Assembly: GCA_020351875.1 (NCBI GenBank) | Contig: CP070671.1 | Coordinates: forward strand, 135,010-199,009 | Direction of reading: 5' to 3' | From: Chromatiales bacterium | GTDB taxonomy: Bacteria; Pseudomonadota; Gammaproteobacteria; Steroidobacterales; GCA-2729495 | Length of the DNA: 64,000 nucleotides | Shown: positions 42,711-50,914 of the stretch, piece by piece | How the letters are laid out: every line of letters begins with the position of its first letter | How positions within the stretch are numbered: the stretch's first letter is position 1 | The notes under the pieces: generated by a model | Database searches by the model: none | What the model saw: the letters and a program-made list of their open reading frames with translations, nothing else | What the model was told of the DNA's origin: nothing | Position numbers and translations under genes: made by a program

Positions 42711-44162
42711 TCAGCCGCTGAGAATCTGTGTAAGGCTGAATATACCCACCGTCAACAGGCTCAGGCAGGACAGGACCAAAGCCGCGTCCCACAGGCGTCC
42801 CGGGCGCAGCCGCGTGTCCGTGAGGCGATAGCGCAGGTATAACGCGCTGAACCCCAGTGCCGGCAGCACCAGCGATTGCACCAGGCCGCCTACCACCACC
42901 AGTCGAACCGGGTTCCAGCCGGTCAGGAAGATCAGCAGGCACAGCAAAGGTAACGCAACGGACAGGGTTGCGATGCATCGCTGGCGGACCGCCGGTTCGT
43001 CGTCGAGGAACCCGAGCACGATCAGGCAGTCGGCGAACAACCGGGCAGCGCCGGCATTCGCGACCAGGAACGACGAGTAGAGCACGGCAAGCGCTCCGGC
43101 GAGGAACAGGAATTTTGCGTAGGTGCCGAACACGGGGACGTAGGCGCTTGCCAGGCTGCTGACCATGCGCATGCCGTCGGGGTCGTTGCCCTGCTTGTGC
43201 AGTACCGCCGCGCCAATGTAGTAGAAGGCCAGCGTAGCCAGCGTGTAGATGCACATGGACGCGAATGCATCGATCTTCATCACCCGCAGCCAGCCCTGGG
43301 CGCGACGCACCCAGTCGCTGCTGGCAGACGGGGCGCCGATGTATCTGCCGTAGCCCCTTTCCAGGCACCAGTACGGGTAAACGACCATGTCGGTGCCGCC
43401 GATGCCGATGATGCCGAAGGCGGCCAGCGCGGTGATCCAGGCCTCGGGGTGCTCCGGCAGGCCGAACAGCAGGCCGTCGACAATGCGGTCCACCGGAATC
43501 GCGAACTCCGTGGTTTGCAGCGCGACGACGTTTCCCACGGTAATCAGCGTGAAGCAGAACACCAGGCCGATGCACAGTGTCTCGAGCAGCGCATAGCGGC
43601 CGAAATACAGCAGCGTCGCGGTGGCAATGGCCACCGCCGTTCCCCACAAGCGGTGGTCGACGGCTGCCTGCTCGAGGGCAGTCGCAGCATTTGCCGGTGC
43701 CTGGATCGCCTGGACATAGTCGCCGGTCAGCGGAATCGTCATCGCGAGAGACTGGCCGACGCCGCCCAGGATGCCGCCGAGCAGGCCGTAGGTCGCGACC
43801 ATCATCACGAGCCACAGCCAGATGATCCAGTTCGCCCGCAGCCGGGGCCCCGGGATACGATTCAACGCGGAAAGCGTGGTCTCGTTGGTGCTGACGGTGT
43901 AGCGGCCCAGTTCCACCTGGGCAAACACCTTGATCACGCAACCGAACACGATGATCCACAACAGCGTGATGCCGGCCTGTGCCCCCGCCTTGGTCGTGGC
44001 GATGAGTTCACCGGAGCCGACCAGGCCGGCCGCGACGATCATGCCCGGGCCCAGGTAGCGGAGCACGTCCTGCCAGCGCGTGGGCGGCTCGCGTGTATCG
44101 CCGGCGGCCGGAGACTCGCCCGGCCTGGCTTCAGCGACCATGCGACCGGCTGGTTGTGTCAC
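42711..44162 (-). CDS. NRAMP-superfamily transporter lacking the DPGN metal motif
   Basis: A 483-residue membrane protein with about 11-12 helices and the NRAMP/LeuT-like layout. The first helix reads PGMIVAAGLVGSGELIATTK where classic NRAMP has DPGN, so the metal-binding aspartate and asparagine are replaced. The sixth-helix region (AAFGIIGIGGTDMVVYPYW) also lacks the MPH motif. This points to a transporter of something other than Mn2+ or Fe2+, perhaps Mg2+ or an organic substrate. ATG 44162 is close to the divergent flavoprotein gene. The SnoaL-like gene follows. Confidence 0.82.
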   Translation of the reverse strand: MTQPAGRMVAEARPGESPAAGDTREPPTRWQDVLRYLGPGMIVAAGLVGSGELIATTKAGAQAGITLLWIIVFGCVIKVFAQVELGRYTVSTNETTLSALNRIPGPRLRANWIIWLWLVMMVATYGLLGGILGGVGQSLAMTIPLTGDYVQAIQAPANAATALEQAAVDHRLWGTAVAIATATLLYFGRYALLETLCIGLVFCFTLITVGNVVALQTTEFAIPVDRIVDGLLFGLPEHPEAWITALAAFGIIGIGGTDMVVYPYWCLERGYGRYIGAPSASSDWVRRAQGWLRVMKIDAFASMCIYTLATLAFYYIGAAVLHKQGNDPDGMRMVSSLASAYVPVFGTYAKFLFLAGALAVLYSSFLVANAGAARLFADCLIVLGFLDDEPAVRQRCIATLSVALPLLCLLIFLTGWNPVRLVVVGGLVQSLVLPALGFSALYLRYRLTDTRLRPGRLWDAALVLSCLSLLTVGIFSLTQILSG

Positions 44163-44347
44163 TCGTCACGTTCCCCTCAATCGCACTTGCCGCGACACAG
44201 GCGTGCCCGGTTTGGCGGGAGAATGCAGAATAGGCCAAGTCACGCGGTGGTGCGTATCCCGACCGGCGAACGTGCGCGCCGTGGCCGGCCTGGCCTTGCG
44301 TTGGCGACAACGATTGCCGAGCATGGCGCACAGGGGAGGGCAGTGCC

Positions 44348-45358
44348 ATGGAAATTGACATTATTCTGAACGAGTTTGCATCGCCGGCAGAGGCGGCGGA
44401 ACTCGGGTTGCTGGCCGAGAGCTATGGGATCCGCGGCGTCTGGTCCAGCAATTACGGCTGGTCGCGCGACGCGTTCTTCACCCTGTCCCTGCTGGCCGAC
44501 CGCTCATCACGAATCCGGATGGGGCCCATGGCCGTCAGCCCGGCCGAACTGCACCCGCTGAAGATGGCAAACTTGCTGTTCTCACTGAACGAGCTCAGTC
44601 ACGGCCGCGCGATGATCATGGTGGGTGGCGGTGGTGCGGTGCTGCAAGCGCTGGGTATGGAGCGCGAGCACATGATCGGCTCGGCGCGCGAGTGCCTGCA
44701 GATCCTGAAGGCAGCATCGCCGGACGAGACCCTGAACTTCAAAGGCAGGATTCACACGGTCTACGGCTATCGGCCCGAGTGGGCGACGGACACGCCGCCG
44801 CTGATCTATTTCGGCTCCAACCACCCGCAGAGCCGGCGCATGTCTGCCGAACTCGCCGACGGGCTGATTACCAGCGACTTCTGCGTGCCGCTGATGAAAA
44901 GCTTCATCGACGAGACCCACAAGGAGCTGGGTGAATTCGGTCGCCCACCGGGGGATTTCCGGATCAGTAATTTCTGGGCCTGGCACATCAAGGCAGACCC
45001 GGACGCGTCTTACCACGAAGCCCGGCGGGAGCTGATCCTGCGAGGTTACCTGGGCGAGCAGTATTTCGAGCCGTTTCTCGACCCGGACGAGGTGCAGCTG
45101 ATGCGCGAGCACTTCAAGGAGTTCATGGATGCATTCATGAATCGCAGTGGCGTGATCGAGAACGTGCCCGACTCACTGGTCCGCAAGATGATCGACAACA
45201 TCTCCTTTGCAGGCGGGCTGGATGCGATCGATGCCGCGGTGGACACGTTGCGGGCTTTTGCGGATGCCGGTCTCACGGAGATCGCGCTGCGCGTGCACGA
45301 CGATCCCGCCGACGCGATCCGGTTGATCGGTGAACGGGTACTGCCTGCGCTGCAATGA
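44348..45358 (+). CDS. LLM class flavin-dependent oxidoreductase
   Basis: A 336-residue luciferase-like TIM-barrel enzyme. IRMGPMAVSPAELHPLKMA and SHGRAMIMVGGGGAV are typical family blocks, and YFGSNHPQSRRMSAELADG marks the C-terminal half. It resembles F420-dependent methylene-H4MPT reductase-like members; in a proteobacterium FMN or F420 are both possible. ATG 44348 has GGGAGGG upstream. It is divergent from the NRAMP-like gene and convergent with pyrophosphatase. Substrate unknown. Confidence 0.85.
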   Translation: MEIDIILNEFASPAEAAELGLLAESYGIRGVWSSNYGWSRDAFFTLSLLADRSSRIRMGPMAVSPAELHPLKMANLLFSLNELSHGRAMIMVGGGGAVLQALGMEREHMIGSARECLQILKAASPDETLNFKGRIHTVYGYRPEWATDTPPLIYFGSNHPQSRRMSAELADGLITSDFCVPLMKSFIDETHKELGEFGRPPGDFRISNFWAWHIKADPDASYHEARRELILRGYLGEQYFEPFLDPDEVQLMREHFKEFMDAFMNRSGVIENVPDSLVRKMIDNISFAGGLDAIDAAVDTLRAFADAGLTEIALRVHDDPADAIRLIGERVLPALQ

Positions 45359-45379
45359 GACCGGTAAGGGCCTCGTTGC

Positions 45380-45913
45380 CTAGCCCTTCTTGCCGGCGCG
45401 CTCGATCGCTTCATTGATCAGCCGGCGCGCCACGTCTGCGTCGTGCCAGTCACCGATCTTGACCCACTTGCCGGGCTCCAGGTCCTTGTAGTGCTCGAAG
45501 AAGTGCTCGATCTGGTGCAGCGTGATGTCGGGCAGATCAGCATAGTTGTGCACATCGTCGTAGCGTTTCGTCAGCTGGTGTGACGGTACGGCTAGCACCT
45601 TCTCGTCCTGGCCCGCATTGTCTTCCATGATCAGCACGCCGATGGGCCGCACGTTGATCAGGCAGCCCGGCACCAGCGCGCGGGTATTGCAGACCAGTAC
45701 GTCAATGGGGTCGCCGTCTTCGGACAGGGTGTGCGGGACGAAGCCGTAGTTGCCCGGGTAGGCCATGGGCGTATAGAGAAAGCGGTCTACGACCAGCGTG
45801 CCCGCGTTCTTGTCCATCTCGTACTTGATCGGCTGGCCGCCCACCGGGACTTCGATGATCACGTTGATGTCTTCGGGCGGGTTGTGGCCAATCTCAATGG
45901 CGTCGATACGCAT
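45380..45913 (-). CDS. ppa: Inorganic pyrophosphatase
   Basis: A 177-residue family I pyrophosphatase, hydrolysing PPi to phosphate in the cytoplasm. The signature [10 protein letters not shown] (about residues 65-74) carries the metal-binding aspartates, and the N-terminal [16 protein letters not shown] with [16 protein letters not shown] are standard. Length is normal. ATG 45913 has GGGGG upstream. Single gene. Confidence 0.95.
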   Translation of the reverse strand: MRIDAIEIGHNPPEDINVIIEVPVGGQPIKYEMDKNAGTLVVDRFLYTPMAYPGNYGFVPHTLSEDGDPIDVLVCNTRALVPGCLINVRPIGVLIMEDNAGQDEKVLAVPSHQLTKRYDDVHNYADLPDITLHQIEHFFEHYKDLEPGKWVKIGDWHDADVARRLINEAIERAGKKG

Positions 45914-46004
45914 CGGAACCCCCTGCGTGTGCGTGCGCAGAGTCTACCGTGGCGCGCCGGGCAAGTCCGCTTCGGTTCTGCCTCGGGACCGGCAGATCCG
46001 CCAT

Positions 46005-47261
46005 TCAGGCGGCGATTGGCGCCTCTGGTGGTGCAGCAGCAAGCGCCGCAATTCCGGCCAGGCAGAACCGGGGGTCGAGCAGGTCTTCGCCGATGTCACT
46101 CACGTCGGTTCCACGCAGCATCAGCGCCCGGTAAGCGCCGGCGCCGCGGATGTCCCCTGCGAGGCGAAAACCGACGATGCGGCCGTCGGTCAGGAAGATT
46201 TTTCGCAGCTGGTCGCCGCGGCGCCAGCGAAGCTCGGCCTCACCTTCCATTTCGCCCACGGCCATGATCGGCAGCCCCAGGTGCTTCATGCTGTTCATGC
46301 GTTCGGCGCCTTCATAGTCCGCCGCGAAGCCGAGCATGTCCCGCGCGACCACCTGGCCCTGGGCCCTCGCGTTGGGCCAGATCGCATGCACGAAACGCTG
46401 GCCTGATTGTCGGTCCCAGGTCTCTGCCACGTCGCCGGCAGCCCAGATATTCGGCAGATTGGTTCGCAGCCGCCGGTCCACCAGCACGCCCCAGTCGATC
46501 TCCAGGCCGGACCCGTCCAGGTAATCCACGGTGGGTTTCACGCCGGTCGCGGCGAGGTACGCGTCGGCGGTCTGCTTGTCGCCCGCGGCGGTCTCCACGC
46601 CGCACGCGTGGTCTTCGCCGACGAATCGGCGCACTTCGGTGTTCAGGCGCACCTCGACCCCGCGGGCCTGCAGTTCCGCGAGCACGAGTCCGGCCGTTTC
46701 CTGGTCAAGCACGTTCGGCATGACCCAGCCGCGCTGTTCCACCATCGCGACGCCCAGGCTCAGGGACCGGAGCATGAGCGCGACCTCGACACCGATAAAC
46801 CCGGCGCCGACGATCAGCGCGTTCTCGACCTCCCCCTTGCCAGCATGGTCCACCAGGTCGCGGGCTGCAGTCAGGGACTTGAAGTTATAGACGCCGGGAA
46901 GGTCGTAGCCGGGCACCGGTGCGTAGAGGCGGCTGCCCGTGGCGATGACGAGGCGGTCGTAGTCCAGCTGGCTGCCGTCAGCGAGGGCGACGGAATGCGT
47001 TTGCGGGTCCACGGACACGACTTGCACGCCGCACCGGTAGTCAACGCCCAGCCGCTCGCAGACATCGGTGCCCTGCCAGTAAAGGCTCGCCTCGTTACCC
47101 GTGGTGAAGTGGTCCGCCATCGCGGGCGGTGAGTACGGCGGGAAGGGCTCGCCGGATACCAGCATGATATCCAGCTGCACCCCGGCGCGGCCTTCCAGCG
47201 CGCGCAACTCCTGCGCGGTGGTCAGGCCGGCTGGCCCCGCGCCCAGGATCAGGACGCGCAT
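46005..47261 (-). CDS. FAD-dependent NAD(P)H oxidoreductase of the CODH operon
   Basis: A 418-residue flavoprotein of the rubredoxin/ferredoxin reductase type. LILGAGPAGLTTAQEL at the start binds FAD, LIVGAGFIGVEVALML near residue 155 binds NAD(P)H and IWAAGDVAE near 280 closes the FAD site. It is the last gene of the cooF-cooS-cooC group and overlaps the CooC-like gene by 13 bases, so it is translationally coupled. It likely moves electrons from the CooF ferredoxin to NAD(P)+, coupling CO oxidation to reducing power; an oxidative-stress role is the alternative known for some CODH clusters. Confidence 0.85.
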   Translation of the reverse strand: MRVLILGAGPAGLTTAQELRALEGRAGVQLDIMLVSGEPFPPYSPPAMADHFTTGNEASLYWQGTDVCERLGVDYRCGVQVVSVDPQTHSVALADGSQLDYDRLVIATGSRLYAPVPGYDLPGVYNFKSLTAARDLVDHAGKGEVENALIVGAGFIGVEVALMLRSLSLGVAMVEQRGWVMPNVLDQETAGLVLAELQARGVEVRLNTEVRRFVGEDHACGVETAAGDKQTADAYLAATGVKPTVDYLDGSGLEIDWGVLVDRRLRTNLPNIWAAGDVAETWDRQSGQRFVHAIWPNARAQGQVVARDMLGFAADYEGAERMNSMKHLGLPIMAVGEMEGEAELRWRRGDQLRKIFLTDGRIVGFRLAGDIRGAGAYRALMLRGTDVSDIGEDLLDPRFCLAGIAALAAAPPEAPIAA

Positions 47262-48142
47262 TGCAGCAGCTCCGGTTCTTCTGCCAGCAGCGCATCGAGG
47301 AGCCGGTCGAGGGGTATGCAGAACGGTGTCGGTCTGCCGTCGAGCAGTTCACCCACATCGGGTTCGATTTCCGGCAACAGTCTGTCTTCAGGCAGCCAGT
47401 GTCGACTCGTGAAGTGAAAACCACCTTGATCGTCGATGCGGGCCAGTGCGCGCGCGAAGTCGGCCTCGCTGCGGGCGCGATTGACGACAAAATGAATGTG
47501 CGCGATGCCGAGCTCCCGGGCCAGGCGTGCCGTCTGCAGTGCCACCTGCACGCCGTTGAAACTCGGATCGCTGACGACGACGGCGTGGCGGAAGCCCTTC
47601 GCCAGCGCGCGGCCGAAGTGCTCGAAGCCCGCCTGCGTGTCCATCAGGATCGCTTCGTTACGGCGCAGGCTGACCGCGTTGGCCACGGCTGCCAGCAAAG
47701 AGTTCTCCGGACACAGGCAGCCGGCCGCCGGCTGCACGGTGTTGCCCATTACCAGCAGGCGGACCTCGTCGGGCGCACGAATCCCGAAACGGTCGACAAC
47801 ATCGTCGACGTCGGGGTTCAGGCGGAAGAACAGTCCCCACCCGTCGCCTGGCCTCGCACCGGTCTTCTCCTCCACGTAGTCCGCGTTTTCACTCAGGGGT
47901 ACCAGTTGGCGCGCCTGCTCGAACGGTGTGCCCAGCGCGTACGGCAGATTCATCTGCGGGTCGGCGTCCAGGGCCAGCACGCGGTAGTGCCGGCGCGCCA
48001 GCATGCGCGCCAGCAGCGCCGTCAGCGTCGTCTTGCCGACGCCACCCTTGCCGGTCACGACCACGCGAAAGTCATCCCCGTGCGCGCGCGAGGTGAGACC
48101 AGCCTCGTGGCGGTGCGAGTGCTCAGGGCAGGTATTACACAT
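47249..48142 (-). CDS. cooC: CooC-like ATPase for CODH nickel insertion
   Basis: A 297-residue MinD/CooC-type ATPase. VVTGKGGVGKTTLTALLAR (about residues 28-46) is the deviant Walker A with the signature lysine, LALDADPQMNL follows, and GCLCPEN near residue 140 gives the C-x-C that binds metal at the dimer interface in CooC proteins. It dimerises on ATP and loads nickel into the C-cluster. The N-terminus has an added MCNTCPEHSHRHE cysteine/histidine stretch that may bind nickel. It lies 27 bases after cooS. Confidence 0.88.
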   Translation of the reverse strand: MCNTCPEHSHRHEAGLTSRAHGDDFRVVVTGKGGVGKTTLTALLARMLARRHYRVLALDADPQMNLPYALGTPFEQARQLVPLSENADYVEEKTGARPGDGWGLFFRLNPDVDDVVDRFGIRAPDEVRLLVMGNTVQPAAGCLCPENSLLAAVANAVSLRRNEAILMDTQAGFEHFGRALAKGFRHAVVVSDPSFNGVQVALQTARLARELGIAHIHFVVNRARSEADFARALARIDDQGGFHFTSRHWLPEDRLLPEIEPDVGELLDGRPTPFCIPLDRLLDALLAEEPELLQCAS

Positions 48143-48169
48143 CGGCGTGGCCCTCGTGCGCTGCCGCGA

Positions 48170-50086
48170 TCAAGCCGCCTGGCTCTTGATCTCGGTGGCC
48201 GCGATGAATGGCAGCCCGAGGCCTTCGCGCTGCTGCTCGATGTGCCTGCGAATCAGCACGGCGGCCTGCTCCGGATCCGGCTCCACGGCAAACTTCGCGC
48301 CGACTACATCGTCGAGCCCGTCAGCCAGCAATTGCACGACGTTCTGGCTGCCGAACACCGGGGGCTGGACACCGAGCACCGTGTAGATCCCGCTGGCCAC
48401 CACGTACGCGCCGATCGAAACGGCCTTTTCCGAGTACCACTCGGGCGCAGCGCCAGCCAGCGGCAGCTGGGAGATGTCCACACCCAGGTGTTTTGCGAGG
48501 GCCGCGGCCAGCACCAGGATCCGCGTGTTGTCGACACAGGAACCCAGGTGCAGCACCGGGGGTATGCCCAGCGCCTTGCAGACTTCGGACAGCCCCGGCC
48601 CCGCCATGTCGGCGGCAGCGGGCACCATCTGTCCGGCCTTGCCATTGGCGACTGCCGAGCAACCGGTGACCAGCACGAGGATATCGTTCTCGATCAGTCG
48701 CTTGCACAGCGTCACGTGACCGTGGTCCTGGGAAATCTTCGGGTTGTTGCAGCCGACGACCCCCACGGCACCGCGGATCTTGCCGGCGGCGATCGCTTCG
48801 ACCAGGGGCTCCGGCGTACCGCCCAGCGCGCCCAGGATCGCCTCAATCGAGAAACCCGCCATCATTTCCACGGACCCTTCCGGAATCTGGACCCGGTCCG
48901 GGTTGCGGTTCGAGTAGGCTTCGACGCCGCGCCTGACAATTTCCTTGCCGATTTCCAGACCGCGGTGCGGGTCGAAAGAGATGTGCGTGGCGCCGGTGAA
49001 CTTGGCCTTGTCGGCCGTAGAGATCACCTCCGTGTGGAAACACTTGGCCACGTCCGTGACCGCCGGCATGATGCACTGGTAGTCCACGACCATCGCATCC
49101 AGCGCGCCCGTGAGCAGGACCAGTTCCTGCATCAGGTGGTTGCCCGCCATCGGCAGGCCCTTGCGCATCTGCAGTTCGTTACCCGTGCAGCACAGGCCGA
49201 CCAGGTTGATCCCTGCCGCGCCTTTTTCCTTCGCCAGGGCGACCAGCTCCGGGTCCTCGGCTGCCTGCATGATTACGTCCGACAGCATCGGGTTGTGACC
49301 GTGCAGCGCAATGTTCACGGAATCGGCCTTCAGCGTGCCGAGGTTCACGCGTGACATGATGGGCTTCGGCGTACCGAACATCACGTCGGACAGTTCGGTC
49401 GCCACCATGGAACCGCCCCAGCCGTCGGACAGGCTGGTGCGCAGCGCGTGGAGCAGGGTATTCACGTGGTCGTTGTCCACGCCCATGTGGGTGCGGTGGA
49501 GCATTTCCACGTTCTCCCGGTCGATGCCCCGCGGGGTAATACCCAGTTCGTCCCACAGCTTGCCGCGTTGCTCGGGCAGCCGGTCCAGGAAACCGATCCG
49601 TTCCTTGCGGCTGCCGTAGTCTTCCATCATCGCGTCGGCGAGTTCGCGCGCGACCTCGTCAACGGCGCGCCCGTCGGTCTCGATGCCCCATTCGCCCGCC
49701 AGCGCGAGCAGCTTGCCCTCGTCACGGATTTCGTAGCCCGTGGTCTTACCTGCGGCCAGTTCACTGAAAACCTCGAGGATGTCGCGACCGTGATCGGAGT
49801 GGGCCGCCGCGCCGGCCGCGATGGTGCGACCCAGGTTGCGGGCGACGATGATGTCGGCATCGGCTCCGCACACCCCTTTTTGCGGGCCGTCGCCAAAGGG
49901 ATCAACCCGGCACGGGCCCATCGCGCAGTTGCGGCAACTGACGCCCATCGAGCAGTAACCGCATTGCGGTTCCTGGGCTTTCAGGCGGTCCCAGACCGTC
50001 TCGATGCCTTCTTCGCGCGCACGCACGAGCATTTCGCGTGCATCGTTATTGATGCTGAGTTTGCGGATGTTGTCGGGAGCGGTCAT
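48170..50086 (-). CDS. cooS: Anaerobic Ni-Fe carbon monoxide dehydrogenase catalytic subunit
   Basis: A 638-residue CooS, interconverting CO and CO2. All C-cluster ligands are present: the HGHNP histidine (262-266), Cys300 in LCCTGNE, Cys338 in DYQCIM, Cys446 in VVGCNNP, Cys476 in TGCSAV and Cys517 in GSCVDN. B-cluster cysteines fit C51-x2-C54-x4-C59-x13-C73. The D-cluster pair is C42-x2-C45, the short form tied to a [2Fe-2S] D-cluster in Desulfovibrio vulgaris CODH, not the usual C-x7-C. ATG 50086 is fixed by AGGAGG seven bases upstream, inside the end of cooF. No acetyl-CoA synthase gene is present. Confidence 0.95.
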   Translation of the reverse strand: MTAPDNIRKLSINNDAREMLVRAREEGIETVWDRLKAQEPQCGYCSMGVSCRNCAMGPCRVDPFGDGPQKGVCGADADIIVARNLGRTIAAGAAAHSDHGRDILEVFSELAAGKTTGYEIRDEGKLLALAGEWGIETDGRAVDEVARELADAMMEDYGSRKERIGFLDRLPEQRGKLWDELGITPRGIDRENVEMLHRTHMGVDNDHVNTLLHALRTSLSDGWGGSMVATELSDVMFGTPKPIMSRVNLGTLKADSVNIALHGHNPMLSDVIMQAAEDPELVALAKEKGAAGINLVGLCCTGNELQMRKGLPMAGNHLMQELVLLTGALDAMVVDYQCIMPAVTDVAKCFHTEVISTADKAKFTGATHISFDPHRGLEIGKEIVRRGVEAYSNRNPDRVQIPEGSVEMMAGFSIEAILGALGGTPEPLVEAIAAGKIRGAVGVVGCNNPKISQDHGHVTLCKRLIENDILVLVTGCSAVANGKAGQMVPAAADMAGPGLSEVCKALGIPPVLHLGSCVDNTRILVLAAALAKHLGVDISQLPLAGAAPEWYSEKAVSIGAYVVASGIYTVLGVQPPVFGSQNVVQLLADGLDDVVGAKFAVEPDPEQAAVLIRRHIEQQREGLGLPFIAATEIKSQAA

Positions 50087-50087
50087 T

Positions 50088-50705
50088 TCAAGCCTCCTCG
50101 TTGACTTCTGCCGCGGCCTGGCCCCACGCCCGCCAGCCGGCAATGCTGTCGGGGGGTGGCGTCGCTGGCGTCTGTGCCGCCGTCGCTGCGAGCACGGAGT
50201 TGCTTTCCCGGACCCGCCCGGCAGCGACCAGCTCGTTCAATTCGCCGAACACCAGTGCATCCACCTTGCAGACTTCCACGCAAGCCGGTTCTTCGTTTCG
50301 CTCCAACCGATCGACACAACCGTCGCACTTGGTGGCCACCGTGCGTGCCGGCATCCCGTTGGCCTGGGCATGGAAGGTGACGGCGTCGAAGGGACATACC
50401 ATCGCGCACATCGCGCAGGCGATGCATTTGTGAATGTCCAGGGACACCACATCGTGTTCGGTGTTTCGGGCGATGGCGCCGGTGGGGCAGACCTGCTCGC
50501 AGGGGGCCGGGTTGCAGTGGCGGCAGCGGTTCGGGAAGGAGGAGTGCATCGCGTGGCCCGCCGCAACGTGAATGCGGGCACGCGGCAAAGGCTCCTCGGA
50601 TAGTGCCGTAGTTGGATCCAGGCTTCCCGAATGGGCGACCGCGCAGGCAAATTCGCACTGTCGGCAGCCGACGCATCTTTCCGGGTTGACGAAGACGGTT
50701 TTCAT
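50088..50705 (-). CDS. cooF: CooF-like four-cluster ferredoxin
   Basis: A 205-residue iron-sulfur protein. Four cysteine groups, CVGCRQCEFAC, CRHCNPAPCEQVC, CIACAMCAMVC and the CDGC with CVEVC group, indicate four [4Fe-4S] clusters as in CooF/HycB/DmsB proteins. It accepts electrons from CooS and passes them on, here probably to the flavoprotein at 46005 since no hydrogenase is adjacent. It is first in the operon; its stop lies one base before the cooS start. The roughly 40 C-terminal residues are alanine-rich and may contact a partner. Confidence 0.92.
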   Translation of the reverse strand: MKTVFVNPERCVGCRQCEFACAVAHSGSLDPTTALSEEPLPRARIHVAAGHAMHSSFPNRCRHCNPAPCEQVCPTGAIARNTEHDVVSLDIHKCIACAMCAMVCPFDAVTFHAQANGMPARTVATKCDGCVDRLERNEEPACVEVCKVDALVFGELNELVAAGRVRESNSVLAATAAQTPATPPPDSIAGWRAWGQAAAEVNEEA

Positions 50706-50914
50706 GGCACCCTCGCTTGGTTACCCGCCCCCTTTGTTTCGGCGTTTTCCTTCGAAAATATGTTTGCCTCTCGGTGCAGTATCAACAATCGGGAGATGTA
50801 CCTAGGCAGGGTGGACGTGCGGCAAAGCGAATGCCCTTTCGCCGTGGGTATCGCTGTCGGACTCGCGGTGCGGCAGCGCGACAAACCGGCCGCCACCGCG
50901 GTTAAGATGACGCC

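Noticed and set aside
42679-43959. A long minus-strand frame extending the SnoaL-like protein upstream through the NRAMP-like gene
   Set aside because: It is the shifted shadow of the transporter gene; the real start is ATG 42678, and the extra part is arginine-rich and low in structure.
50706-50914. Possible CooA operator upstream of cooF
   Set aside because: TGTCG and CGACA occur but are about 19 bases apart instead of 6; no symmetric CRP/CooA site was seen.
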